Of a stretch of DNA of 64,000 nucleotides, positions 43,910 through 54,850 are shown piece by piece. Location: contig JABAKD010000035.1 of the NCBI GenBank assembly GCA_012845835.1, positions 826,246-890,245 of the forward strand, given 5' to 3'. Source of the DNA: Undaria pinnatifida (taxonomy: Eukaryota > Sar > Phaeophyceae > Laminariales > Alariaceae). Both the position numbers and the translations under genes were made by a program. The number at the start of each line of letters is the position of its first letter. Position 1 is the first letter of the stretch. The notes under the pieces were generated by a model. The model was not told where the DNA came from, searched no databases, and was given only the letters and a program-made list of their open reading frames with translations.

Positions 43910-43970
43910 GACCCATCACTCGCTCCAGCCCTCGTCGTCTCTCGTCTCTTGAAAGTAAACCTCAGGCTGC
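43910..43970 (-). pseudogene. Ghost copy of the 5' part of calreticulin exon 1
   Basis: These 61 bases match 43700-43760 without gaps at 50 of 61 positions, offset by exactly 210 bp. The minus strand reads EVYFQETRDDEGWSE, then a TGA where the true exon has CGA. A further weaker match lies at about 44345-44385 (NRQAKVHCYDET). Confidence 0.85.
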
Positions 43971-44813
43971 TCGTTGTTGCCATCGCTGTTGGTTGTCGAC
44001 TCAGCAGCAAGCAGCAGCAGTATATGGTGTTGTTCTGGCGGTTAAGGTTGTTACCGTCGATGTCGGATCAGCGACAGTAGCCACAGAACTAAGCATCAAC
44101 ATTAGCATGGTCAGCATCATGGACTGGAGTAAAATAACTAGTAGTTTGTTGTCCAAGCAGCGAAGAAAAGAGCAGCAGCGACATGGTGTGCATTGGGTTA
44201 AAGCGGCCGCAGAAGCACCACTAACACTAACAGCACAAGGAAGCAGCACCAGCAAAAACAAGCACCAGCAGCAGCCAGCAGCAGCAGCGGTAGTATTATC
44301 AATAGCACACTGGTGTTGTTTCGTCGTAGCAGTGAACTTTAGCTTGCCTATTCGGGCGGTCAGGGGCGTTGTCGGCGCAAAAGCGATTCTTGGAGGTTGC
44401 AGAACAGCCCATGAATAAAAACGTCTCCACAAACGTATTATAACCCCCTCCTTGCAACGGATTATCACACGGATGGTAGCGATCCACCCCTTAACGATAA
44501 TTGTTGCGGCATTATAGCGGTTCTTACAAACTGTTCACTTCGCGGTAATCCCCGGAAATACCGGCAGGTTCGCACTCCAACTTCTAGGGCTGTGAGTCGG
44601 CACGACTTAAATCGCCGACTAGTTATTAGTCGGGCTAATGGTCAGTCGTGAAACAGAGGTGCCGACTTTTCGCCTTATGGGGTTTCCTTAACTGTCCGAA
44701 GGCTTTTGTAATGCGGGATACATCGTTTAACGTGAATTGCTGCGGGCTTCGGATACCCCTTCCATACCCTGTGACACTGCAGCGCACAGCGTGAGGTCCA
44801 CACACACGCACAT

Positions 44814-45086
44814 ATGGCGGAACAGCCCATCTCTCTCGACGGTGCCGACGGCGTCCGCCCTGGCGCACCCAATACCAACGCTGAGGGCGGAGATCCCGTC
44901 GGCGACGTTGTGCCCATTATCGAACCGCGGGCCACCTTTGCGAGTGCACGCGACCCCGAAAAGGTGCTTTGCCGCGTGAAGCACGAGCAGAGGCGTAGCA
45001 AGCCGCTCAGATACAACAGCCCGCTGTGGAAGTTTTTCACCTCAAGCAAGGACTCGCTCCCTGGCATAGCCGTGTGCAAGCTTTGA
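44814..45086 (+). pseudogene. BED-finger-like N-terminal fragment, 90 aa
   Basis: It starts MAEQPISLDGADGVRPGAPN and ends NSPLWKFFTSSKDSLPGIAV, then CKL, stop. The pattern S-x-x-W-x-F...A-x-C-K resembles the start of a BED zinc finger, a DNA-binding domain of hAT-type and related transposases. A TGA falls where the second cysteine of CxxC would be expected, so the finger is incomplete. The family call rests on a few residues only. Confidence 0.45.
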
Positions 45087-46150
45087 GAGGCGCACGGCGA
45101 TTTCGCTGACGCCGAGGTTAGGTTTGGGTCCCCTACCCATTTGAGCAGTAATACACATGATTTGACTTTTCCACCCATGTTACCCCAGTGATGTCAGTGA
45201 TGTCATTAGGGGGCACTTCGACCGGTATTTCGTATGGATTAGGGTTAGGGACAGCTTACGCTATACCTACAATGGGACCCGAAGGGTGCGCCAGCTAGCG
45301 TTGGGCTGCGAAAGCAACTGAGTTAAATCGACACACGAAGCGTATGAAAATACGTGGAAGTGTGGCAAGCTAAAGATTTATTTTTCCCCATTCGCCGGAG
45401 AATAGAAAAAGAAAAAAAGAAAAAAAAAAAAAATAGGGTTAGGGTTTTTAAAGGGTTAGTTCCATCGCTTGAAAAACGCATTAGTGTAAGACATCCCATT
45501 TTAGGCAGCATCTAGAAACGAGAGGAAAGGGCATCGCGAGGCCCTGAAACATGAGGCGCGTGGGGCGGGTAGTAAAGGCGGGGGCAGTGGCATGGCCTCG
45601 AGCGAGAAGGGTGCGGGGAGCATCATTTCCCACGTGGACGGCGCCAAGCCATTCACGAGCAAGATGGGTCGGTTCATCATCGACAGCTCTAACAGTAGAT
45701 GGTCTAATAGTAGGTGGTTTAGGACTTACGGTCGTCATCGCCGCACGCGTTTCGCGCAAGGTTGAAAGGGACAAAAACAAACGAATAACATTACAGAGGG
45801 ATCCGAGACCTTTCTGCTGGGGATACTTTCTGCACCGCTATCTTGATGAGTTCGATTTTTCGCTCGTATCCCCGCCAGGTACTAGCAATGCGACTGAAAC
45901 AATTGCTGTCATGTTCCTCCAGTCCGGGGTAGATCTACCTGGAACATGCGTTGTGCTTCTCATTTTTGTGCTTTTTTTTGTGTAAACTCGTCGTAGAGCT
46001 TTTTTGTTTTTCGTGTGAAACTTTGTGAATCTAGGTTAACATTTGTTGCGCTTTTCTTGCTCAAAATGAAGATAAAGTGTATTTTTCGCCTCCTGAGGCG
46101 CCTCCGGCGGGCCCTCCGATTAGTCGTGAAATAAAACCGACTCACAGCCC
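45087..46150. other. Interior of the 44587 transposon, mostly non-coding
   Basis: It includes short GGGTTAGGG words (45240, 45436), an A-run (about 45405-45433) and a minus-strand frame at 45481-45780 (99 codons; MTTVSPKPPTIRPSTVRAVD) of unknown meaning, overlapped by a plus-strand frame at 45551-45985. Neither is assigned. Confidence 0.3.
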
Positions 46151-47250
46151 TACCAACAGCGGAAACATTCATCGTTGACACATAGTACCAGTACTAACAG
46201 CTACATATGAAATATCGCCTGGAGCTCGTGCAGGAGGATGTTTGCAACTGTCCTCAAGTTTTGTGCGTTGGCAGGTGGTGGGCGGTAGTTGTTGCTGCCT
46301 CTTCGCCATAATTAGCCCCGTGGGCATAACAGAGGCTCTTGACAACGACCGTAGCCGAGCTCGGCATTTCCTGCGCACGCTGCTCCAGGGGCTTTCCCGA
46401 GACAGAGAGAGCAGGGTGCTTGACATGACTCCGATGGAATCCTACGGCACGCCGGCCGCGCGAGGGTCGTGACGGCCACTGCTATAAGACCCTAGCAGCA
46501 CGCCCCTCCAAACGACATTTTTTGAAGGGTGTGTTTCGTGGGATCGTCGAATCGCGGTCAAACTAAACTGCATAACAAACGGAAACGAAGGCCTCAGCCA
46601 TCGTATATCGAAATCGGTCTCTGCTATTCGGCGCTGTATAACTTAGAAACCCGCATGCACTCCTAATTACTGGCAGTTATTGGCTGAGAGCACGAGGAGA
46701 TTGAGCAAGCAGCAGATTCATACGTCTCTGCGGCACTTCCCCTAAAAACTAAAAACGCCATCTCATACAAGAAAAAACTAACCGAATGGCCAATGAAGAA
46801 GCGACTAAATGAGGGAGGGAGGAGACGGAGGGCGGAGTAGGGGAGAGAAAGGTACCTTGAGGACGATGGATGGGATACTGTTGTCACATTGTCACCCGCA
46901 ACGCGTAGTACTATATGAGGCGGGACTCGGCCAAGTTTCCTTGCAGGACAAACATCTATCACTCTTGCCTCTTGCCGCAATAAACCAGCAATAAACCCAT
47001 CGGGTCTATTTTCGCCTCGGGATGTAACAGGAATGTAAAATGGAAAAGAAAACGCCAAAGCAAAGCTAGATGGGGGGATCGGGGAACCCCTACCAGTCCC
47101 GGGGGGGCGACGGCTCTACAAATACGATTATGGTAAGTGGTTTATGTGCTAGCCAGTATCAAACCTGTTTGAGCCGCACAGAGGAGTATACGACTGTATC
47201 ACAACTGCTGCGTTACACACTCACTCGCCATATTTCAAAACAAAACAAGA
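46151..47250. other. Unassigned region
   Basis: A plus-strand frame at 46242-46472 ends with a protein-like segment (ARHFLRTLLQGLSRDRESRV) and could be a remnant. A minus-strand frame at 46663-47058 (131 codons) is unassigned. No RNA genes are seen. Confidence 0.25.
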
Positions 47251-48290
47251 CACTTGCACAGCTGTGAGATCGAAGATCTTGTCGTAAAACTATTTCTTAT
47301 ACAGTCGGATTCCGCCAGTCGAAAACTGCCCTTTTCGACTGGACTTTTTTTCGACTGGATTCTTCTGGTCCTTCTTATCGTCAGTCGAGTCGATTTTATA
47401 GTTTTTGTGCTCTTCCTAGAGGCGGTTGGTGTGAGGGAGTACTGCTGTATGGCGCTCGAACACGGTTGGCAGCTCTGTGCTTCGCGCGTTCCTCGCGAGC
47501 AACGCGTGCTTCATGCGTGACGAACCCTCGTCCAAGCGGGTTGGTGGCGTTGGGCTTAGCCGAAAGCTGCCAACACTACGTTGGTGGCGTTCCACTCAGC
47601 CGAGAGCCGCCAAAGCCACAACAGGCGTAGCCGTTGTTAGCAAAATCGATAACGCGTGCTACTGCTGTCGTGTGACACTGCTGCTGACAAGCGGAGCTAG
47701 GAGTGCGCCACGCTGACTTGCGGCGAGAAGCAACAGCAGTGATAGCCAAGGCACCGTCGGCGCTGTTGTATGATACTGCTGTGTGGTACCTGGTATGGGT
47801 GGGTGGGCGTGTGGGTGTGTGTTTTGTGGGAGGATGAGCGATGAGATGGGTTCAAAAACAGGTGTGAAGCTTTTTCGACTGAGTTTTTCGACTGACAGAT
47901 CCAGTCGAAAAAGTCAAGATTTTCGACTGGATCCCCCAGTCGGAAAACTCAGTCGAAAAAAGATGAGTCGAAAAGGCCCTTTTTCGAAGAAAGCTTCAGT
48001 CGAACCGTTTTCGACTGACAAATCCGACTGTTTAAGAAATGGCCTAACTCATCTGTGCAAGCTGTGTGCGATATCATACCTCGATCGCGTGAATTACCGG
48101 GTGTGTGTCGGATATAGGTCGGCGCCTCGCCTTACAACTAGGTTGTACCGGGGCCAACAGGGTCATGCTAATAACTCTGTGCACGGAAACTATAAAACCT
48201 GTTTTGGACGGGTTGACGGGGACAAAAAATGGAAATACTTTATTTATGTTTACTTGTATCCTGTAGTCGTTTATGACCGGTGAGGGGGGG
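47250..48290. repeat. Repeat family R, copy 1, interrupted by an inverted-repeat element
   Basis: AGCTGTGAGATCGAAGATC (47260) and, after the insertion, ACTCATCTGTGCAAGCTGTG (48047) with CGATCGCGTGAATTAC, GATATAGGTCGGCGCC and AACTATAAAACCTGTTT are continuous at 52983-53095 and 56443-56640. Comparison with those copies defines the insertion point to within a few bases. Confidence 0.75.
47291..48045. mobile_element. Non-autonomous Mutator-like element (MITE), 0.75 kb
   Basis: The left end TTTCTTATACAGTCGGATT and the reversed right end GTTAGGCCATTTCTTA, then AACAGTCGGATT, are inverted repeats, each followed by subterminal TTTTCGACTGG repeats (CAGTCGAAAA on the other side). The left 180 bp match 55480-55665 (TTTTTGTGCTCTTCCTAGAG, then GCGGTTGGTG), which lies directly upstream of a WRKY/GCM1-type transposase exon. 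That suggests deletion from a Mutator-like element. The interior has a 40-bp duplication (about 47540-47615, GTTGGTGGCGTT) and no complete gene. Confidence 0.7.
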
Positions 48291-49060
48291 GCGGGGGTTC
48301 AAAGGAGGGGGGGAGAAGGTAAAGGGGTGGAATTGGTCAACATTTTCAGGTCGCATACAAAAATACCGCTTACCACTATAGTGGACAAAAAATAGGACCC
48401 CTCCCAATAAAAACTCACCCACATAGTATATTACAAGTACCAACAACGCATCTCGCAAAGATGAGTCTTGACCTGAAATTCGTCGAACTCACCGCTGACG
48501 TCCTTGATATATACTCCGGAGTATTTTTTAAAAGAATACCAGTACGTATCTACCAGGTAGCTTACTGCACGCGTGGTGCTAGGTCAAGCGATGGTGGGGG
48601 CGGCGGGGCTGGGAGGGGGGGGGGTTAATTGGAACTCCAGGATCATATAAAGTAATTTGAGCTACGAGGTACTGCATGTACATATTGCTCGAAAGGCCGC
48701 AACATATGTAAATGTATAATTGTGATCTTTTTCCTTCCTTCGGGCACATCTCTTCGTGCTCGCACCCTTGTCCCAAACGTTGGATGGGGTGGGCACAATT
48801 CGACCGTCGGGCTCACGTTGCCGTAGGTTTGGGCGCGATCCATGCAGTGTGTCGCGCGTGGTAAGCCTTTTCAACTTTTTAGGCCTTGGGAACACTTGAG
48901 GCAAATCCCCGGGTTTCCGCAACATCCCCGGGGATTGGGTTTCTGCATCCCCTTTCCCCGTGTACGCACGTGAGATTTGGGTGCAAACCGCGATATCTGC
49001 TCGTGGAGGGTACACGTAGTAGGCGCAATTCCCTATTTTGGCACAGAGCACCGCGCTTCG
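48270..49060. other. G-rich tract and spacer
   Basis: A G-rich stretch (48280-48330, 48594-48625) with GCGTGGTGCTAGGTCAAGCG (48572) matches units of the array at 57145-57635. A minus-strand frame at 48662-49207 looks incidental. Nothing else is seen. Confidence 0.4.
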
Positions 49061-49081
49061 ATCCTGCCGCCCAGCAGCAGT

Positions 49082-49419
49082 TGTGGACAGTGGAGCACCA
49101 GAGAGTGTGTAGTGTTGTTGGTAAGACACGACAGTTGATATTCTTGTTGGTGATTTACTGTTGAGGATCTGATGTGGTGTGTGGACGTTATCTAGATCTG
49201 AAGGCAATTACTGTAGTAGGGGTTTCTACTTATCCTCTTCTGGATTCTGATATAGGGATTCGGGGATGAAGTTAAGATCGCTTGTTTTCTTGTGTTCGGA
49301 GCTAATAAACAACTTCTCTCTCCTTTCTTAGCACCTGAATGGTGCTGACCAGCCCCCCCTCAGGCCAAGGGGGGATACTTTCTGGTCAGTAGACCTTGCC
49401 TAGCTTAGGCGTGTCAACA
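49082..49419 (+). repeat. 5' LTR
   Basis: TG...CA ends. It is near-identical to 51916-52250, with small differences such as the insertion TATTC at about 49138. It contains the hairpin-like CCCCCCCTCAGGCCAAGGGG. Confidence 0.85.
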
Positions 49420-51915
49420 ATTATCGATAGTTCAGGTTGAACACACCGGCGTTAGTCAGGGATTTTTTCTGGTACGATTGCGACAGCGGCAAGCAGGTGT
49501 GGATTGGGCCGCGTTTCGGCAGGAAGCCCTCTGACCCGATGAGGGCGGTGTCCATATGCTGCCTCAGGACCCCGAACGAGGTCTGCTGTGGTCGTACGAG
49601 GGGCCGCTAGAGGCGATGTCCCAGCATCGCACCCGGCGTGGAGGGTCTGCAGCAGCAGGCTCCACATCTGATGATGGCGAGGCTCGAATCGGGTTGATTC
49701 ACTCGGTTCTGTGAAATCTCGCAGTATAGGCACGATTTTGATCCGCTGAAGGTTCAACTCGGGCAGCAAAGACACACCCGCCGATGATCTCGCCGAGGGC
49801 TCAAGGCTTTCGGGGGGCATGCTGGCGAGGTGAACACACTGAAATGCGGTGATTCAGCGGTGCCGACCCCCGAGGGGGAAGGCGCGACATCACGTGCGAA
49901 GCATGTGATTGTGCCCAACGCGGCGAGATCAATCTCCCCACCTGCGCTTCTAGATCGTCGCGAGGATATCCACTTCGGGAGGCGCAGTGAGGAGTGAGGA
50001 AATCACACGTGCATACAGCCGTCCGAGAAGGCGGTTGCGCTTTGTATTTCAGAATAGGAGGAGCTGGAGTGCCGCTGAAAGGGGGTGTTTGATAACTCCA
50101 ATGCTTCCAGGCGCTAAGAGCTTGGCTCTTGTTTTGCGAAGGCTATGTGCTGACTTGGCCTCCAACATGGAGCCCGCGCATGTCTTGATTTCAAGGTGTG
50201 GGTTTGATTTGGTTTTGAAGATACTGCTGTAGTCTAGACTATTTGTAGTTGTCGCGTGCTTTGTCGCGTCGTGTATTTGAGCTATTGATAGGGGCAAGTG
50301 TGCTTCGTGCTTTGCTTGTTAAAAATCATACCCCGTCTAGGTTTGTGTTGTGTTGATTGCCCATACAGCAGTATGCGCATAATACAACGCGTGCTTTGCG
50401 ACTGGTGTCACTCTGTTTTGAGTGCCTTGTGTGTAGCAGAATAATCTTGTCGCGAAAATTAATGCATTATGCTGCGAGAACATGCTGCGTGCCTCTGTAC
50501 AGAGCGAGAGTCTCGTCGTAGCTGCTGAAGGTTTATTGAAAAGGGGGGTTATTGAATGCGTGGTGCATGCCGATGGCCTCTGCACGAGAACAAATATGTC
50601 CACGTATTGCCGCAAAAAACCTGGTACTTGCTTTCCCCGCTGGATATGGACGAGTCAGCCTGAAGGAGCTCGTGTTCCAAATCGTATGAAACCGTGTTTT
50701 GCGTTCGAAGATGTATACACACACATGTGCGTTATTAGCATATCGTTTTCACAGGTTTGAAGCGAGCGCGTGGGGTTTCGTGGCGCGTCCGCAAAACGGA
50801 TGCAAAACCTATATTGCCGTGCGCGCGTTGTATTGAGCGTCTTTCCACACACATTTGAGTGCAGAGTGAAGTATGCACGGAGTGTGTTCTGCACCGTGCA
50901 GGAAACAAAACGAACCGTTGATTGTGTTTGACGGATTAGCGTGTTTCTTAGCCAGACTTGTGTTGTTTCTGATGAACAGACAGGAGCAGTATGAGAGTCT
51001 ATCGCTATGTACATTCCGATGTATTCTAAGTGAAAAATTAAGGAACCTTTCCAGTTGAGGGAAACTGCTTAGGGGCCAACCGTTCAGCAACAAAACCCGA
51101 TGTTCAAGTTTGCTATACAGTAGTGGTACATATGTGCTTGTTGTGTGTACGAGTAGTAGATATTTGTGTCTTCCGTATTTTCTTGTATTGGTCACTTTGG
51201 TAGGGTCATTTGTGCCATCTGTTTTTGGGCGCATGAGACGATTGTCTCGTTCTGTCGTAGTACAATGAGTGCGGTCATGTATCGCTGCTGTTTTTGGTCT
51301 CCAAACAAGCGAGGCTTGCTGAATGCGGAATGCATGTTCGTGTGATGAGGTTGAACGCGTATAAGGACAAACCTGAAGCATCAATGTGGTATTACGCTGT
51401 AATTTTCTGGGGTTTCCGCATGACTTTGAGCGAAAATCGTCCTGGAATGTTCTTACGGTGTTATTTTGCTGATTGCATGAGTTGTGGTATAATTGTGGAT
51501 GAAAGCGGATGATACTATTAATATCCGTGTAGTCGTAAAAGGGTTTTTACGATGTTCATCTTTGGGTTGGCGGATGTTTATTTGGGTTTCCGTTTGGCTT
51601 GCCACTTAGTCTATACAAGTATGTTTTGTGAAGTTTGCGTGTGAAAACATACGAATTAATACCTGGTAGTGTTTATTGGTGATATTGCTATGTTTTAAGG
51701 CATGATTTGTGCCTGGTGATCGTGTGTGCATGTTTTTGTGAAGTATTGCAATGTTTCATGGCTCGTAATCATTGGGTATGGTATCTAGATGTATGTGGTC
51801 GTTTATCATTCAAAAACATGTGTGTTTTCTCTGATGTTTTTGTGTAGCTGGTGCTCACTTTTGATCAAAGCTTGTACATGAACTACTTCGAGTCGGAACG
51901 CGCTTTTGGGGGCAT
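49420..51915. other. Interior of the LTR element, no clear ORF
   Basis: Plus-strand pieces such as QDPERGLLWSYEGPLEAMSQ (about 49562-49620) could be gag debris but are interrupted by stops. The rest (50250-51900) is T-rich with only short frames. Confidence 0.4.
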
Positions 51916-52250
51916 TGTGGACAGTGGAGCACCAGAGAGTGTGTAGTGTTGTTGGTAAGACACGACAGTTGATCTTGTTGGTGATTGACTGTTGAGAATC
52001 TGATGTGGTGTGTGGACGTTATTTACATCTGAAGACAACTACTGTAGTAGGGGTTTCTACTTATCCTCTTCTAGATTCTGATATAGGAATTCGGGGATGA
52101 AGTTAAGATCGCTTGTTTTCTTGTGTTCGGAGCTAATAAACAACTTCTCTCTCCTTTCTTAGCACCTGAATGGTGCTGACCAGCCCCCCCTCAGGCCAAG
52201 GGGGGATACTTTCTGGTCAGTAGACCTTGCCTAGCTTAGGCGTGTCTACA
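51916..52250 (+). repeat. 3' LTR
   Basis: It starts TGTGGACAGTGG after TTTTGGGGGCAT and ends GTGTCTACA. It is followed by CAGTCCAGCC. Confidence 0.85.
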
Positions 52251-52880
52251 CAGTCCAGCCCCCTAGCAGCAGCAGCCTGCAAACCTCTGGGCGTGTGACT
52301 GCTGTTGTAGCAGCTGATTGCTTCGATCGGAGCCTGCGCTACCCGCCATACGCCACTGCTTTCTCACTGCTGCTGCTGCTTCTGGCAAGTGTCAAGTGAT
52401 CAAGTAACATGCCGGCGTAAGTTGTAAGGATCTTTCGAATATCGTATTAGTACTCAAAAGTTCCTTATATTTATGTTCAGGTTGGTGTGCTTCGTTCACA
52501 TACATTTCCCTGTTTTGGCACAAAGCACCACGGTACGATCCTGCCGCCCAGCAGCAGTCCAGCCCCCTAGCAGCAGCAGCCTGCAACTCCCTGCGCGTGT
52601 GACTGCTGTTGTAGTAGCTGATTGCTTTGATTGGAGCCTACGATGCTCTACCCGCCTATACGCCGCTACCTCTCGCTGCTGCTGCTACTGCTGGTCCTGT
52701 CAAGTGCCAAGTGACATGCCGGCGTAAAGTGTAAGGACCATTTGAATATCATATAAGCACTCAAAAATTCTATATGTTCATGTTCCGGCGTAAAGTGCAA
52801 GGATCGTTTGAGTATCATAGTAGTACTAAAAAACGTTCCTTATCTTTTATGCCCAGGCTGGTGCACTTTGTATATGAAAT
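52251..52880. repeat. Tandem repeat of about 310 bp, CAG/CTG-rich; target of the LTR element
   Basis: TTTTGGCACARAGCACCxCG, CGATCCTGCCGCCCAGCAGC, CCCCCTAGCAGCAGCAGCCT and CATGCCGGCGTAA recur (left part of the first copy at about 49036-49081, then 52251-52512, 52513-52810 and a partial third). The LTR element splits the first copy. Confidence 0.75.
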
Positions 52881-52969
52881 CGTGCCTCTGATGAGCATGT
52901 AGAGCACAACGCTACGACAGCTCTGCCGCACTGCAGCAGCGGTAGGCAGCACCATTTATTTTTATAAAA

Positions 52970-53095
52970 ATGAAAATACACTCCAGCTGTGAGATCGAAG
53001 ATTTCGTCGAAACTCATCTTTGCAAGCTGTGTGTGATACTCCGATCGCGCGCATTACGAGTTGTGTGTGTCCTATATCCTTATTATATAATACGC
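52970..53095. repeat. Repeat family R, copy 2
   Basis: ACACTCCAGCTGTGAGATCG, then AAGATTTCGTCGAAACTCAT, then CTTTGCAAGCTGTGTG are continuous here, showing the uninterrupted form of the site invaded at 47291. Confidence 0.75.
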
Positions 53096-53418
53096 TGAGG
53101 ATGGTCGTGACGTTTTGGATCTTTGAAAAATATCTTGGTTAAAACACCCCCCCCAAAAAAGCGGCGACTCCCGAGCTCCACTCGGCCTCAGGCGGCCTCG
53201 CGGTGCCGCCACGTCCCATCCGCACAGCAGCACCACGACATGCCGGCGGAAGAACGGGCGTCGGTGCCCCACCTCGGCGAAGGGGGAGCGTGGAAATCGT
53301 CCTCCCGGGGACGACTCGCTTGCCCCCCCTCGCTTTTTCTTCGTCGCTGCCTGCTTTTTTTTTTTTTTCGAACTCCAACTATATTGAACTTTCGAATTGC
53401 TTTTTGGCCACTTGAGCC

Positions 53419-53931
53419 ATGGACAAAGCCATGGACACGAGACCACAAGCGCGCCTGCGTCAACAGCAAGCACAACAACACCAGGACCAATCACAGCAGC
53501 GTCCAGCCGTCGCCGCTCGCCGTGCGCAGAATCGGCAACGCGAGCGCTTTTCGCTTGGCCCAACAATGGCGAATCCTGCCCAGCCCGAGAGCATTGTAAC
53601 CAACAGATCGGCTGCTGCTCGCCTGTCAGGTGTATTGCTCTACGTACTATTGCTGCATTGCTGTACTGCTGTACTGGGTAGGTTCGTGGGTGCATGGTGG
53701 GTGGTGGGTTGGTGTTGGGTGGTGGGTGGGTGGTGGACGGTGACTCGCCCGCTCCGCGAGATGGCCGAGTATCGTCAAAAGAGGAATTCCCCCCCGTCTG
53801 TTTCCTGTTTCATACAAGGTCCTCGAGAACCAACTAACTGCGCCGCTGCGTACTGCTGCACGGCTGTTCTGATGTACGTACTGCTGCACTGCTGTTCTGC
53901 TGTATGTAGTAAAGGTTTGGTCGGTGGGTGA
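53419..53931 (+). CDS. Possible Gln/Ala-rich exon
   Basis: The plus-strand frame starts MDKAMDTRPQARLRQQQAQQ and is protein-like to about SAAARLSG (53628), where CTGTCAG|GTGTATTG could be a donor. Beyond that the frame runs through TGG/TGT low complexity and TACTGCTG repeats. Only the first 70 residues could be real, and no family is recognised. Confidence 0.25.
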   Translation: MDKAMDTRPQARLRQQQAQQHQDQSQQRPAVAARRAQNRQRERFSLGPTMANPAQPESIVTNRSAAARLSGVLLYVLLLHCCTAVLGRFVGAWWVVGWCWVVGGWWTVTRPLREMAEYRQKRNSPPSVSCFIQGPREPTNCAAAYCCTAVLMYVLLHCCSAVCSKGLVGG

Positions 53932-54330
53932 GTGGAGGGTGCACTGCGTCGTCCGTGGTGGGTGGGTGGGCCGTTCTGTACGTGGGAGTCTTTTTGCGTC
54001 CTGTGGGAGATGAACCCTTTTTTTTTTCCCTACAATACCGGCCTCCCACTGGTGCTTGGGAGTACCACCGTCCCCGCTGCTGCACTCCTTTGTCCTTTAC
54101 TACCGTACGTACTACTGCTGCCGTGTTATCATTTTTGTGCTGCAAAACTTACATAATCTACAGAGGATGATACCTTTACTAGCGTACGTTCGGCGGCATT
54201 GTCGTACTGTCCTGTTATTATTTTGTTATTTTAGTACTTAATACAGAGGATACAGCACCAATTTGTTTTTGTCCGCCATCCTGGCCGGCAACTGGCATAT
54301 TTTGGGAGTACCACTAGTTTATTATGTAAG
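53630..54330. repeat. TACTGCTG/GTGGGTGG low complexity
   Basis: ACTGCTGTACTGCTGTAC-type words (53647-53680, 53845-53915, 54107-54120) and GGTGGGTGG words (53696-53735) alternate. Nothing else is recognised. Confidence 0.55.
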
Positions 54331-54850
54331 ATCGCAGATGACAGACAGCATACAGCATGCGGACAGCACAACGTTACAACCCTGCCGCACAGCAGCAGCG
54401 GTAGGCAACACCATTAATGTGCGCGTGGCGTGTCCTCGCCATGCTGCGCCGAGTTGCTCGTGTCGGAGCCGGTCATTTGTCACCCCACCATACCACACGT
54501 TTCTGCTGTACATAGGAAGCTTAAAAATTGTATTACAAAATACTGTACCAGGTAATTTAGATACCAACCAACCCATATGGCACCCTTATACATTTGATAC
54601 ATTCACGTCCACAGAGGCAGCTTTTTAAGAGTACTTTTCTGTTTCATTTTGCGAAGATCGCGAATGACAAGACAGCAGCAGACAACATGCGGAGAGCAAA
54701 AAACGCTACTACCGGTGTGGTAGGACCACGTGCGCGTGACGTATCCTCTCCTTATACGGCGGCGAGTTGCTTTGGCCATATGCTGTCACGTTTTGTCCTC
54801 TTGCTCCCTCGTCCTCAATAGGTGCTATTTATGTGGTATTCTACAGCAAG
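54330..54850. repeat. Degenerate tandem duplication of about 300 bp
   Basis: GATCGCxGATGACA, GACAGCATACAGCATGCGGA, TGTGCGCGTGGCGTGTCCTC and 'GCCGAGTTGCT' in 54330-54470 correspond to GATCGCGAATGACA, CAGACAACATGCGGAGAGCA, CGTGCGCGTGACGTATCCTC and 'GGCGAGTTGCT' in 54655-54775. A related piece is at about 52895-52955. Confidence 0.5.

Larger units (their letters stand above)
44587..46150 (+). mobile_element. TA-flanked DNA transposon, 1.56 kb
   Basis: TA, then GGGCTGTGAGTCGG (44587) is mirrored by CCGACTCACAGCCC (to 46150), then TA. Subterminal GTCGTGAAA also occurs at both ends, inverted. It contains a short BED-finger-like frame (44814-45086) and, at 45277-45323, a segment encoding GAPASVGLRKQLS, stop, with its 3' flank. 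That segment and flank recur almost identically at 58482-58610. I read it as an internally deleted element that keeps both ends of a transposase gene. Confidence 0.75.
49082..52250 (+). mobile_element. Complete non-autonomous LTR retrotransposon, 3.17 kb
   Basis: Direct LTRs lie at 49082-49419 (338 bp) and 51916-52250 (335 bp), both TGTGGACAGTGG...GGCGTGTCxACA. The flanks share CAGT (49078-49081 and 52251-52254), a 4-bp target duplication. Joining the flanks gives CCCAGCAGCAGTCCAGCCCC, exactly the sequence at 52550-52569, an uninterrupted tandem copy of the target. ATTATCGATAGTTCAGG after the left LTR may be the primer-binding site, and TTTTGGGGGCAT before the right LTR the polypurine tract. 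The 2.5-kb interior has no protease, RT, RNase H or integrase motif. Confidence 0.85.

Noticed and set aside
44001..44468. Signal-peptide exon of calreticulin (MMLTMLMLMLSS at about 44125)
   Set aside because: It is hydrophobic and upstream of exon 1, but no donor site gives a phase compatible with exon 1, and the sequence is in a duplicated, CAG-rich region. Left unassigned.
45237..45447. Interstitial telomere (GGGTTAGGG words)
   Set aside because: Only isolated one- or two-unit matches exist, inside a DNA transposon; there is no array.
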